A stretch of 64,000 nucleotides of DNA from the NCBI GenBank assembly GCA_963930655.1, contig OZ005609.1, positions 21,835,001-21,899,000 of the forward strand, given 5' to 3'. The first letter of the stretch is position 1, and each line of letters opens with the position of its first letter. The DNA is from Myrica gale. Lineage: Eukaryota; Streptophyta; Magnoliopsida; Fagales; Myricaceae. Of the stretch, positions 34,163 through 45,933 are shown in pieces. The notes under the pieces were generated by a model that was not told the DNA's origin, did no database searches, and saw only the letters and a list, made by a program, of their open reading frames with translations. The translations under genes were made by a program, and so were the position numbers.

Positions 34163-36334
34163 GATTAGCGGGTTTAATCACGTGCGATTGGGAAATTGTA
34201 GGAAACGACGGCGGCGTTATTTTGTACGTGTATGCGTCTTATGGTCGACTCTGTTCGAGATTTTCTGCCGTGCGCAGAATTTAGCAGCCAGCCGATATGG
34301 TTGACGAGTCCGAGCCAGCTAATATCTGGGGTGTGGATAACGGTACAATATCTGGGCGAATGACACCGAATACTGAATGCCTCTGTATCGCGCGCCAGTA
34401 GGTAGAGTGGGCGAGGGATGGAGGGAGAGAGAGATTGCCAAATTTAGTAGGTTTCTTTTGCAACAGAACACAGCTTCACTTTTATCTTTCCAAAGCTCAT
34501 CCTGATCATGAATTCGATCCATAAGGAATATTTGAAACACCAAATCAGCCCACTTGATCAAAGAACTCGTCCACCCTCAATTACTTCGTAATACATAAAG
34601 CATGTGAATTTGTCAGACCAAAACTTTGTATCTTCGAGACTTTGATTCTACTTGGACTGCTTAAATATTGTGGAAAAGACTGATAAAACAATTAGTTCAA
34701 GAGAAAAACACGGCCAAAATATTAGAGCCTGAGAGAAATGAGGGTGCATTAATGAACTTATTGACATGCACACGTGAATGATAATTAATTTTACATTATT
34801 TAATGTTATGTATATAAAATTTTGAAAAGCATGAGCCATACTAATTACATAAGGTAATTCAAACAATGGATTGCAGAAGATATTATTCCTAATTTTTGAA
34901 TCCTTAGAAGCTTTATGATCATAAAATGCATGTGATATTTTTAAGTTTGGAAGCGAGACATTGGTTTGGGTTGATTTTTGTCACGGGAAGTCAGATGAGG
35001 GATCGAAGAAGACTTTGAATCTGGGCCAAATAAAGTGAGTGGACAAGTTTTCAGGGGGAAAGATGAGATTTTGAGCGGCGTAATTTACGTGCTCAATCAA
35101 CTTAAAAAGGTCAGGAGAGGGACAGTTTGTCTGAAGCTCATGAGGGAATCCCCGGAAAAGAGAGAGGGCAGAGAAAGAAAGGAAACGACAAGAAGTTATC
35201 CAAGTGGACCCCTGCCAACTACATTATTGTTTGCAATTCAAAAACGCTCAAGCGTAGTGCACTCTTTCATTTTCAAAACTCTCACAAGTGTGAATTATTA
35301 TTGGAAGGCTCCTTTGTTTCTTGTTTGGGCAAATAATATGTACATCTTATTACTCTCTTTTTTTTTCTCTCTCCGTTAGCAAACAGCCGCGGGACCCACG
35401 GGTATGGGATTTTCGACCTGTATATATCCATGACCAACTCATTCCCATTCACACAATCTTGGGGCTCCGGGACCCATGTTTACCGCATTTTCGACGGTAT
35501 TCATGACCAGCTCATCCACACTCTCGAGGCATACCTTGTTACTTTAATATTATATAGACATATATGGCTTAAGGCTAAAACACAAAATTTACCACCTTTT
35601 TAGGTATTTTAGTATCTGTTATTCTTGTATCAATTGAGGAGGAGATTTGGGCCAAACCATGAAACCCATGGGCCATAGGAAAATATCCATGGGCCGTAAT
35701 AATATGTCTATGCTGCTATCTGTTAGGGGTGGTTTTGTTGGTTTCTGTGGCCTGGAGTCATTGTATTTGAACCTGTTGGTTCTTGAGTGGGGGTTTGCCC
35801 CTTGAAGTCTTGAACTGTTTTTTTGTTCTTTCCTTTGTGCTATTAATCTTACTAACTTACCCACACAAAAAAACAAAAAATTGTAGTTAGAAACAAAGAC
35901 AGCAGGGATCGAAAAAGTTACGAGTGTTTACTTTCGTTTTTAAGACTCAGTTTTGGGTGAATGAATATATTCATAAAATTCCAGAACTTTGCAGCATAGT
36001 GATTCAATTAGTTGTAATTTCAATGTGGAATAATATTTTGACAAAATTACAAAATACTACGATTGATGCTATCAATACCATTTCCGTACATCTAGTTACA
36101 CTTTACCAGTTCTACTAATTGTATAACTTTGGTGCAATTGGCCATGAGAAATATCTCGTGGTGACAATTAATGTCCTACACTGAAAAATCTTGTTTAGAC
36201 CCTATTAATGTTAACATCTAGAGAGGTGAATAGGTGTTTTCTCTCTATTTAAAAAATCAATAACAATTTTAGAACAGATCCTAAAATTCTTGAGGCTAAA
36301 TCTGAATAGTCATTCAACAAAATAAGCTGCGGAA
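34163..36334. other. No gene seen
   Basis: 2.2 kb downstream of the FAF-like gene. Frames at 35035-35506 (+) and 35619-35876 (-) have no family signature. Some short frames mirror each other on the two strands. Confidence 0.4.
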
Positions 36335-36343
36335 TAATAAAAA

Positions 36344-37510
36344 GATAAATTTGTTTTTTAGTCACTGAATTTTGCACATTTTTCATTTTTAGTCATGCAA
36401 TTTTTAGGTTCAAATTTTTAGTCCTTGAGTTCATAATCTGTTCAAAATTTGATCTTTCCGTACTCTTCTGTTAGTTCTTTAATGGAAATTATTGTCACGT
36501 CAGCTTCTCACTCCACTTCAACCTCATTTATTCACATCAGCTCCGTGTGTTTTCTCCAAATGCCCAAAACGACACCGTGTTTTTAACTTGATGAAACCAC
36601 GGCGTCACCCCCCATTTATTCCCTTCCCCAAATTCTCCAAAACTCCACTGCCCGACATAACCCTCTTCCATTCACAACGATAGAACCCATTCTCCATTGA
36701 AATCACAGGTGTCGGCTGCTTAAGTTGCTTATATATGACACAATATAATGACACTACGAAGCAAAGTCATCCCCCCACTTTTTTTTCCACTAAGCAAAGT
36801 CATCCCCTTTGTTTGATAGCCTGTAAGTTCTCCGACATATTTTGCACAATGGAGCCCATCAAAATCAATCTATGTCATGAATTGTTTCTCATGAAGCTCA
36901 TAAATTGATGACTTCTAAGATTTGAGATTTGGAAATGTTATTGATCCACGCGTAACAACTAATAAAATACGAATTTGATAAAGGTTTATGCAAAGGGAAA
37001 ATGACCTGTTTTCTTTCATCGAGGCCCGACCGATGGGGGAAAGGTGGAAATTGACGCTCAAAATTGGGTTCAATTAGTCATCACCATCATGCGAATCCTA
37101 ACTCACAGGTGCAAGAATAAAGAGAATAGACCAGAAAAAATTTGCACTTCCCCTCTTCGCCGCTTCTTCAAATCAACTGCTACGCTCAATCAAAGATTAG
37201 TCTCGCAGAACAACGACGGCGTACAAAATGAGAAACGAAAAAGGAAAAAAAAAAGGTGATGTCGTAGTTAAAAACACGGTGTGTCGTTTTGGGCATTTGG
37301 AGAAACATATGGAGCTGACGTGGATAAATGAGGTTGAGGTGGAGTGAGAAGCTGATGTGGCAAAAATTTCAGTTAAGAGACTAACAGAAGAGTGACGGAA
37401 AGACCAAATTTTAAACGGATTATGAACTCAAGGACTAAAAATTTGAACCTAAAAATTGCATGACTAAGAACGAAAAGGGTACAAAACTCAATGACTAAAA
37501 AAAATTTCCC
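36344..37510. mobile_element. MULE-type non-autonomous element, 1167 bp
   Basis: Long TIRs of about 240 bp (left 36344-36590, right about 37262-37510) share TTTTTAGTCA, GCATGACTAA/TTAGTCATGC, AAAATTTGA, and a block from CACGTCAGC to AAAACGACAC. They are flanked by a perfect 9-bp direct repeat TAATAAAAA (36335-36343 and 37511-37519), as expected of Mutator-like elements. The middle has no transposase. The TIRs differ by scattered substitutions, so it is moderately old. Confidence 0.88.
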
Positions 37511-37519
37511 TAATAAAAA

Positions 37520-38297
37520 AATATAAATCACACAAGAGATAAGGATTTTGTTGAAGAAGTGGAAAACCTTTGAACTTACCTTTCAAATTAAGGAAAAACT
37601 ACTCCAATATAGCAGCTACCAAAAATTCACTAAGAAGTAAAACCTTACAACGATAATTCAGAGACACGGCAACCTCCAATTGTTTGACTCTGATTAACTC
37701 GATATAATAATCTAAGTAATCCAACCGAGACTTGCTTCTTGTGGTAAACCCTTAGCGATTTCTGAGGTTCATCTTATGAACTCTTCAAGAATGTCCTTGT
37801 TCTTCAATACCGGAAACTCCGACAACCAAACTCCCACATAAAGGTTGGTTTCAACAGTAACTGAATCTAGATAACTGGAGAAAATCTGAACTATTTATGA
37901 GTAGAGATATCTAAATGATTTTCTCTCTCTAAGGAGGAGGCTTGAATTTGATTAAAGCTTGGAATAACCTCCTCAAATTTTCTTGGTCGATCTTTCTATG
38001 TATTTATAGAGTTGGTTGAGTTCTATTTCAAAAAGAATTCTAAAAGGAAGAAAATCTTTCAAAATCCAAATTTTGAAAGTGTTTCAGAGACTTTGCATCA
38101 CCAACTCGTTATTTTTATCTCTTCATCTTGATGATATCCTTGTTCTTTCCAGCATTGAAAGACTCCTTAATCTCTTTAACACTTTGACCCAACTTAAAAT
38201 ACAATTCAATTTGAATTTAAAATTTTACACAGAATTACACTAACATACACTTTTGTAGCTTTTGAATAAATTTAAAACTTTTTGTTTTTCAAAAAAC
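37520..38297. other. No gene seen
   Basis: AT-rich sequence between two transposable elements, with no recognisable coding signature. Confidence 0.4.
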
Positions 38298-41200
38298 TAA
38301 GAGTGGGGAAATATTTAGTGGGAATCGAAAATTTTGTATCTGATTCCAATATCGAGAATCTGACATCAGTTTCGGCCTATTCCAGTACTAGAACTGTATA
38401 CCATATTTATGGATTTTTGGTTCCAATATTTTTTGAAAAAACAATCAAGGGTTCAAAACGGTGTTGTTTTGAGCCCTGGTTTAAAGGAAAAAAAAATTAG
38501 ATGACCTCGGTTGTTTTGACCTTGGTCACGTTTTGACCTTGGTCACGTTTTGACCTAGGTCACGTGTAAATGGAGTCAAATTGACTCCATTAGAATTTTG
38601 AAAACAACAAACAGGCAAAGAAGGAAAACGCTCCACTCGCCCACCGTCGATCGTCCCAGCCCCCCACCCTCCCTGCCACTGCCTCCCGAAATCTCTCTCT
38701 CTCTCTCTCAGCTCTCTCCCTCCTCCCTCCCGAAATCTCACTATTGTGCGGGTTGTTGCCATCACTTGGAGTTTTGGGGTCGAATCTCTCACCAGCTCTC
38801 TCTCACCAAGGGTTTGTTAATTTAGTTTTGTAAATTTTGTATTCTTTAGTATTTAAACTTCTTTAGAGTTTGTTAATTTGGTTTGGGAATTTTCATGATT
38901 TTATTGGCAGAATTGGTCATTAAAGAAATCTCTTTAGAGTTGATTATTTGGGCACCAAATCTCTCTCACACCAAGCTATGATTATTTAGCCTTTAGTTGT
39001 TAGTGAATTTGTGAATTATGATTTAGGGTTGATGGCAGGTTGTGAAGTTGAGAAGTAGGGCAGATTATGATTTGTGAATTTGTGAAATGTTAACATGTTG
39101 TTTTGTTGTTGTTGTTAGTCAATTTAGGTTGTGAAATGTGAACATGTTTAGAATATAGGTTGTGAAGTTGTTTACTTAATTATTTTTAAGGATTGGAACA
39201 TTTCTCTTTGAGGATTTGTGAACATGTTTGATAATGTGAACATGTTTGATAGTGAACATTTGTGAACATGTTTGATAATTATTTAGGTTGTGAGCATCTT
39301 TCTTTGAAGATTGGAGTTTGGACTTGTTTTTTATGTTTAGATCCTTTAGGTTATGAACATTGTTGTTTATAGTTTATTTAGGTAGATCGAGTCATTTTGC
39401 AATTAATTTTTGTTACTCAAATAATCTAAAAATTAAATATGTTTCATGTTAGATGGATTCGTTTAGTTATACACCTACTACAAATATAGAGTCTTGCCCC
39501 GGTAGCGGTGGTCCATCTAACCCACCTAATGAGTCAATTAATAGTCCTCATTATCCTAAACATGAGGATCCTACCAATCAGCCAGAAGAAGATCAACCTA
39601 GTAAAAAGAAAAAAAAAATGCTCGCAAGAGTTTTGTGATGGATTATTTCACTAAAAATCTACCAGACCTGAACACTCTGAAGCCAAGTGTCATTGTTGTA
39701 AGGCCAAGGTTGGGTGCCACCCTGAATATCATTGGTCTTCGGGTATGAGAAGACATCTAAAACCTTGTTTGCCATATTTGAAGCCAAAAAAGCAATTAGA
39801 CAAGACTCAATCTAAGTTGACACTGGATGCTTCGAAAGCAACGGGGAGTGAGTAAGGTGTTTTGAAGTTGGATACTTCTAGTGAAAAGGAGGTCAAGAGA
39901 TGGATTGCTGATTTTTTTTTTATCATGGATAAGATGTCTTTTAGGACTGTGTAGAGGATGGATATAGAAAATTAGTTACTAGACTTGAGCCTCGCTTTAA
40001 GATGCCCACTAGATATAGGATCATGAAAGATTGTATGGAGTTGTATATAGAATATAGGACTAATTTGAAAGAGGCAATTGTAAGGGAAAGCCCTAGAGTG
40101 TGTTTTACCACTGAAATGTGGACACCAGTTCAAAATGTGAATTATATATGCGTGACAGCCCACTTTATTGATAAGAGGTGGTGTTTACGGAAGAGGATTC
40201 TTTACTTTCGTTATGTAACTGATCATAAGGAGGTCACTATTGGGAAAAAGATAGAGACATGTATGAATTTTTAGAGGACTGAGAAAATTCTCACAATCAC
40301 GGTTGATAATGCAACCTCTAATTATATTACAATTGAACAAGTGAAAAGAAGGCAGATAGAACTAAGGGCAAATTTTGTTTGCAATCATGATTTTTTATTC
40401 ATATGTGGTGTTATGCATATATTTAGAATCTTATTGTTCAAGAGGAAGGAGTTGGATGATTCTGTTGCCAATATACGGAATATTATTAAGTATGTGAAAT
40501 CTAGTCCTCAAAGGCTTGTTGGGTTCAAGAAGTCTGATTCGAATAGATTTATGTCTGAAAGCAATTTCTTGTAAGTGAATGTTCCAAATCGATGGAACTC
40601 GACCTATATTATGTTAGAAATGGCTAAAAAATTTCAGGGAGTTTTTAACGATATGTTGGCGGGAGATGGGAATTTATGATGTTTTTTTTAATGAAGATGG
40701 TCATGGGCATTGAGGACACATACATTTGAGGATTGGGAGCACATTCGACAGTTTGTGAAGTTTTTGAAAGTACACTATGAGGTCACCCTACACATATCAG
40801 GGTTAGAATATGTAACTTCAAATGCATTTTTTTAGGAGTTAGCAAAACTTAAATTGCATATGGAGACCTTTCCTGCTTTGTTTTGATATCTTGCTCCGTG
40901 ACATGGCTAAAATGATGCAAAGCAAGTATGAAAAGTATTAGAGAATTTGAAGAAGGTGAATAAAATTTTATTTCTAGTTGTAGTTGTGGTATTGGATCCT
41001 CGCTTTAAACTCATCACTTTGGATTTTTGGTCTATCAAAAATTTTGAGAAGGATAGGGGCATGGATTTCACTACCATGGTGCGAGATATTCTAGAAAAAA
41101 TGTTTGAGGAGTATAATACTGGAGGTGGTATAACCCAACTAGTGCAGACCAGTGGAAGTCAAAGTTTTGTTAGTGTAGATGAAATGAATATTGAGCAAAG

Positions 41201-41498
41201 ACTATGGGGAGGTCTTTCTCCTTATCGACAGCAGCAGAACTTGCTAGATAATAAGTCTAAGGTGAAGAGATACTTGATTGATTATCTATCACGCTCTACA
41301 TATCTCCTTCATTACTACTTACTTCCCCTATGTCCAAAACTAGCTAAAGGAAGGTATTAATGCTTATGGAGGTTTTTCTTCTTCTAGTGAAACAATCAAC
41401 GTCCTCTTCGATATAGGCTGCTTTTTTCTCTCTCTCACAATCTTTCCCCCACTCTAAACTAAAACCATTAGAATAAATATATGAGAACGGGATTACCA
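38298..41498 (+). mobile_element. Ac/Tam3-like hAT element with BED finger, decayed
   Basis: The 5' end is near CTAAGAGTGGGG (about 38298). Three direct copies of TTTTGACCTTGGTCACG (38513-38566) lie in the subterminal region. The transposase starts near 39453 (ATG) and shows a BED zinc finger (CHCCKAKVGCHPEYHWSSGM then RRHL, about 39690-39765). The hAT core follows, with CFTTEMWTP (about 40108), DNATSN (about 40302), NRWNSTY (about 40588) and DPRFKL (about 40994). There are many in-frame stops and frame changes (for example at 39636, 40272 and 41358), and the C-terminal hATC dimerisation domain is missing. It is a dead, 3'-truncated copy. Confidence 0.8.
38513..38566 (+). repeat. Three copies of a 17-bp repeat
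   Basis: TTTTGACCTTGGTCACG repeats three times head to tail (the last with CTAGG). It includes the palindromic GACCNNGGTC core. Position inside the hAT 5' end suggests transposase-binding repeats. Confidence 0.85.
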
Positions 41499-42040
41499 CT
41501 TTGGTGTAGAGGCGGAATCAAGCCATGGCGGTGCCATAGTTTGCTCAGCCCAAAATAAATTTTTACATGTAATTTTTTATATAAATAAGTTTGCCTGGGC
41601 CCGCCATGGTTGAGCCCAGAGCACATTCCTCTTGGCTTTTGTCCACTCCTAAGAGATAATAAAATTATAAATTATGTTGGATTTGATAATTTTGATTTTG
41701 AAAGGCTGGTCAATGTCCAATTCCAAATGTTTTTTTTTGGGTGAAATTGTGAATTTAAGTACATTTTTGTGTGAATTAATTTATACTCATATTTTGAAAT
41801 TGTTCAGTTTATGATTATCTTGTCTTGTTAAATTAATTTTTATGAATGTATGAATGTATGATTGAGATTTGAGAATTTGTAATTATCTTGAATTATGTTT
41901 TGATTCCAAATCAGAGCACGTTAGACAGAATTAATTATATAAAAAATAAAATTAGTGCATTTTTATTTTTCACCAGCATCTTTCTTTTTGTCAATTTCTA
42001 GGAATATTGAGGGAACGGATTATCACAAATGCATTATCAC

Positions 42041-42420
42041 AAGCTTTACAGCGAAAGAATTAAGACATTGTTTATGCTATGAGTTTGGTTAGAGTTGTGA
42101 GGGAACGGTTGCAGGAGTTTGGGGAGATCGGATGAGATGAATTTTTGGAACAAGTCAAAATATTTTGTTTGAATAATTATATCAATGTGACCAATATGAA
42201 AGATATTATACCAACTCGCGGTCTTATACAAGCTTTACAGCGAAAGGATCAAGACATTGTTAATACTATGAGTTTGGTTAGAGTCGTGAGGAAACAGTTG
42301 CAGGAGTTGAAGGAGATAGGATGAGATGAATTTTTGGAACAAGTCAAAATATTTTTTCTGAATAAATCTATCAATGTGCCCAATATGGAAGATATTATAC
42401 CAACTCGCGGTCGCTCGAGG
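42041..42420 (+). repeat. 190-bp tandem duplication in a hAT transposase
   Basis: GCTTTACAGCGAAAG and CCAACTCGCGGTC each occur twice about 190 bp apart (42041 and 42231; 42211 and 42400). The whole interval between is duplicated, with roughly a dozen differences. Confidence 0.88.
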
Positions 42421-42483
42421 CGTGGAGAGCAAACAATTACTTATTTGCATTATTTTCGTGTAGAAGTATTCTGACATGTTATT

Positions 42484-42577
42484 GATTTAATTGCTCAAGA
42501 GATGAATGATCGTTTCACAGAAGTAACTTCGTACTTGCTTCTGTGAAACGATCATTCATCTCTTGAGCAATTAAATC
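42484..42577. repeat. Perfect 40-bp hairpin
   Basis: Arm 42484-42523 (GATTTAATTGCTCAAGAGAT and on to CACAGAAG) is exactly complementary to 42538-42577, with a 14-nt loop. The left arm is native transposase coding sequence (IAQEMNDRFTEV), so the right arm is an inverted copy of it, created by a templated event. Confidence 0.95.
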
Positions 42578-43483
42578 TCTTTGCATAGCATGTCTTGATC
42601 CAAGGGACTCACTCTCAACATTTGATCTTGATAAGTTATGTCGTCTTACTAAGTTTTATCCGTAAGATTTCTCAACAACTGAGAAGTTATTTCTTAAAGA
42701 TCAGCTTGACACTTACATTAGAGATGTTATATTGCATGATATTTTTTCTAGGCTTCAAGATATTAGAGATCTTGCTGTGAAGATGATTAAGACCAGAAAG
42801 AATATTTTGTATCCACTAGTTTATCAGCTTATTGAGTTGACATTGATCTTACCAGTTGCGACTGCAACTGTTGAGTCTGTGTTCTTTGCAATAAAGATTA
42901 TCAAGAATGATTTGCGTAATAGGATGATAGATGATTTGATGAATGATTGCATGATAGTGTACATTGAGCGGAAATTTTTTGAAACTATAGAGAACGAAGT
43001 CGTTTTGCAACATTTTCAGAAAATGCAGAAACGCAAGATTCAATTACCCCCTCTCAGTCGTAGTACATAGTACAATATGTATATTTCAATATTTTTAATA
43101 TTTTTTGTATTTTTTGTCTTTAATTTTTTATATTGTAATTCTATGACAGTTTTTAGCATTACGTATGGAAAAAATTTCAGTCATTTTACCTTAAAAGTTC
43201 GTCATAGTTAGGTTTTAATCCCGGTTCCCCCACTACTTTGGTGGGTTGAAAATGTAGGATAAGATGGTCGACTTTTTTTTGTATTAACCATAGCCTTAGC
43301 TAATTAGGTATAATTAGTAGCATTTTTTTTATTCCAACGGAGTTACTAATATGAATGGCTGCCGTAACTGTTTGAGCATTGAGTTCTAGGAGAATTGAGT
43401 TAATGGACTTAAATGGTGATATTTGGCCTGTCAAAAAAATTAATATTTTGGAAGAAAATTTTTGTAGCTAGTTTGACATTTTA

Positions 43484-45058
43484 GGGTTAATGACTATTTT
43501 CAGTCCCTAAATTTTATGCTCTTTATCAATTTGGTTGTTAGATTTTAAATTTGGTTACATAAGTTTTTAAGTTATCTTTATTTATCAATTTAGTCCTTCC
43601 GTCTAATCTTATCTCCTCAGTAGAGAATTATCTATTTGAGAATGAATTTAATCTCAGGAATAAATTTAGAGAAAATAAAGAATAAACTGTGAAAAGGTCA
43701 ACCCAAGTATAATTTAGCAAAAAAAAATTATTTATAATGGCTTCGATCAAAAAGTTGTGTGTTTAACTAACACAATGAACTATGGCTCAAATGACATGTC
43801 CTTTTATATGGAGGCTGGGAACTGGGGTTCAGATCCCCCTACCACCTCCCCTGCAGGCTTGGCCTGCATGGCCTAGAAAAAAAGGAAAACTAACGCAACG
43901 TGTTGTCCGGACGTCCGTGCAAGCTAACTTCTATTGGCTTTTTGTTTGAGAGTGCACGTGTCAAATGGAATACCTCATGATTAGCATGTAATTAACGCTC
44001 TAAGGGCCTAAGCCACTGGAAAATAATAATATTGGGCAGGAGACATCGACTGAGATCGCGGGGAGACCCGATGAAGGAAAGGGGAGGAGGGAGAGAGAGA
44101 GAGAGAGAATACTGATATATCTCACCGGTGGTAGCGAAGTAGTAGCTGGTGGAGATAAACCCCAATAGGGCAATAGGGAGCCGTTGTGCCGACTGCGAAG
44201 ATGATGCGATGTTGCAACCGCAGTGCCGAACAGGCAACGGTGATCAGATTAGAGGGTATAGGGTAGCGAGGGAGGGATGAGATGAGACATGAGAGTGAAG
44301 AGGATAGGACGACGACCGCAGACGGAGCGGAAGCAGCGGGAGTAGTTGGTCGTTGAAAATTGATATTTAAGGATAATTTACGTCGGCAAAGGAAAAAAAA
44401 AAGATAATATAATTCCACGTCAGTTTCTAAAATATTCTCCTTTTTTTGCTGTTTAGTGATCGCCGACATATTCAAAGTAGTTAGTTACGTTCATCCAGTA
44501 ACTGTTAGCTTCAAACATACTAATTAAAGAGATTAGTTAAACAAAACAATATTATTCCTGGATTTTGATACAATATTACTTTTCATACTTAAAAGGTCTA
44601 AATATATCTCTCCTTGTTGGGGTTGGGGTGGGGGGAGCAAGAAAAAAGATTAGGATATTTTAGATAAAAATCATTCAAATTTGAAACCTTGTGATTAAAG
44701 TCTGATAGATTTTAAACTTCGAATTAATTTGCTTAATTTTTACACAAATCATCTAAACTAACTTTATATTTACCCTTTTAATTTTTTTATAAATTCGAAG
44801 ACCGAACATATTTTAAATTTTCAAATTAGAAGTTTTAGGAAGACAATAGAGTACAAAAAGATGAGACGATTAAAATCATGTCACATGTGTTATAAATAAA
44901 CCGTGTAATATTGTTTCTACGGTCAAATCTTATTTAAGTGTGCACATTAATAAATTCTAATAATTCGAAGACTCAATGTAAAGAACTTAATAGCTCGGAC
45001 TCTCAAAATTATACTGATGCCATAATTTAGGGACACAAACTAAGTGAATTTTCCCCTA
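43484..45058. mobile_element. Possible TIR element, 1.6 kb
   Basis: TTAGGGTTAATGACTATTTT, followed by CAGTCCCTAAATTTTATG, at the left is mirrored by CATAATTTAGGGACACAAAC, then TAAGTGAATTTTCCCCTAA, at the right. The likeness is weaker than in the other elements and no target-site duplication was found. The interior holds a (GA)n run near 44090-44108 and no recognised gene. Confidence 0.4.
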
Positions 45059-45490
45059 ATATTTTAAAAAATTTATAAAGCAACATTGTTATACTTTAAA
45101 AAAAATTATGATCTAATTTTTTTATCATGAGAAAAATTGTACTCATGGTGCTCAGCCTCAAATTGATGTTAGAATAATGTTTTAAAAATTAAAGCATGGG
45201 AAATCTTACGTTTTTTTTTATTATTTCAGGTCTAATTTCATACTTGACTGCATAAATAGATTTTTTTTTAAAAAAAAACAAAATTAATTATTTTTTTTAT
45301 TTGACATGCTGGAAAATGAATTAAATATAGCAGAAGGACTAGCTAGTTAGTCTCACGTCTAGCTTGTAGTAAATAATTGCTACCTTGTTACGTTACTAGC
45401 TGTGCAATATTTAAGAAATCGCATACAAATTAACGAAGAATCGGAAAAGATAATTCATTCAAGAATCCCCCTTTTCCTTTGCCTTCACCA
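45059..45490. other. No gene seen
   Basis: AT-rich sequence leading up to the phosphoglycerate-mutase-like gene fragments. Confidence 0.4.
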
Positions 45491-45495
45491 GAGAA

Positions 45496-45770
45496 GCCTA
45501 TAAATTGAAGAGAAAATTACAGTGAACCATAACCCATTGCCCACCATTCTGACTTGCATTGAGAGAGATCAGAGTCCCACAAAATGCTGGCTGCCAAAGG
45601 CCCAGAGTGAACCAATCTTTTTACCAATCGACGCTTCTGGAGATCGACGGTCGTTCTCAAAGGGAGCAATTTGGGAGGTTCTTTTATAGAATTCCAGCGG
45701 GAGAATCAGCAGCCGATGTCTTTTATCGGGTTTCGGCTAAGGCGCTGCGAGGTGGCAGGAAGACTTAGAT
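45496..45770 (+). pseudogene. Fragment of a second mutase-like gene
   Basis: A TATA motif (45499) and a leader-like region are followed by a frame. Its segment at about 45660-45735 (REQFGRFFYRIPAGESAADV, then FYRVS) closely matches [20 protein letters not shown] in exon 1 of the gene 170 bases downstream. The first 130 residues of that exon, with the catalytic RHGES, are missing. This looks like a tandem duplicate that lost most of its coding part. Confidence 0.7.
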
Positions 45771-45821
45771 TGTGCGTAGAAAAGTCAAAAAACATTATTA
45801 TTTTTGGTAGGGAAGACTTGT

Positions 45822-45829
45822 ATATAAAT
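45822..45829 (+). promoter_or_regulatory. TATA box of the AT74-like gene
   Basis: TATATAAA lies 112 bases before the start codon at 45934. That leaves room for a leader of about 80 bases. Confidence 0.5.
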
Positions 45830-45933
45830 TGAGAGGAGGAGAGGAGCAGATAAAAGTCGAAAAACATAAGCCACAGCTTAAGAAAGAAGAAACTCTTTTT
45901 AGTGCTAATTTTTTAAAGCTGGGATTTTGAGAG

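Larger units (their letters stand above)
41507..43235 (+). mobile_element. hAT (ZMYM1-type) deletion derivative, 1729 bp
   Basis: The ends TAGAGGCGGAATC and GGTTCCCCCACTA (imperfect TIRs) are flanked by a perfect 8-bp duplication CTTTGGTG (41499-41506 and 43236-43243). Inside, only the C-terminal part of a ZMYM1-type transposase remains. Sequence resembling LVRVVRKQLQELRE and IIPTRGRSRRGG lies at about 42041-42425. The hATC domain (LYPLVYQLIELTLILPVAT, then VESVFFAIKIIKNDLRNRM) lies at about 42800-42930, with the frame ending at 43070. The N-terminal two thirds are gone. A 190-bp tandem duplication and a 40-bp hairpin disrupt the remaining coding part. The AT-rich tail matches two other sites in the window. 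Confidence 0.9.

Noticed and set aside
39453-43070. A single long hAT transposase gene from BED finger to hATC domain
   Set aside because: The C-terminal part lies inside a separate element with its own TIRs and CTTTGGTG duplication and belongs to another hAT branch.
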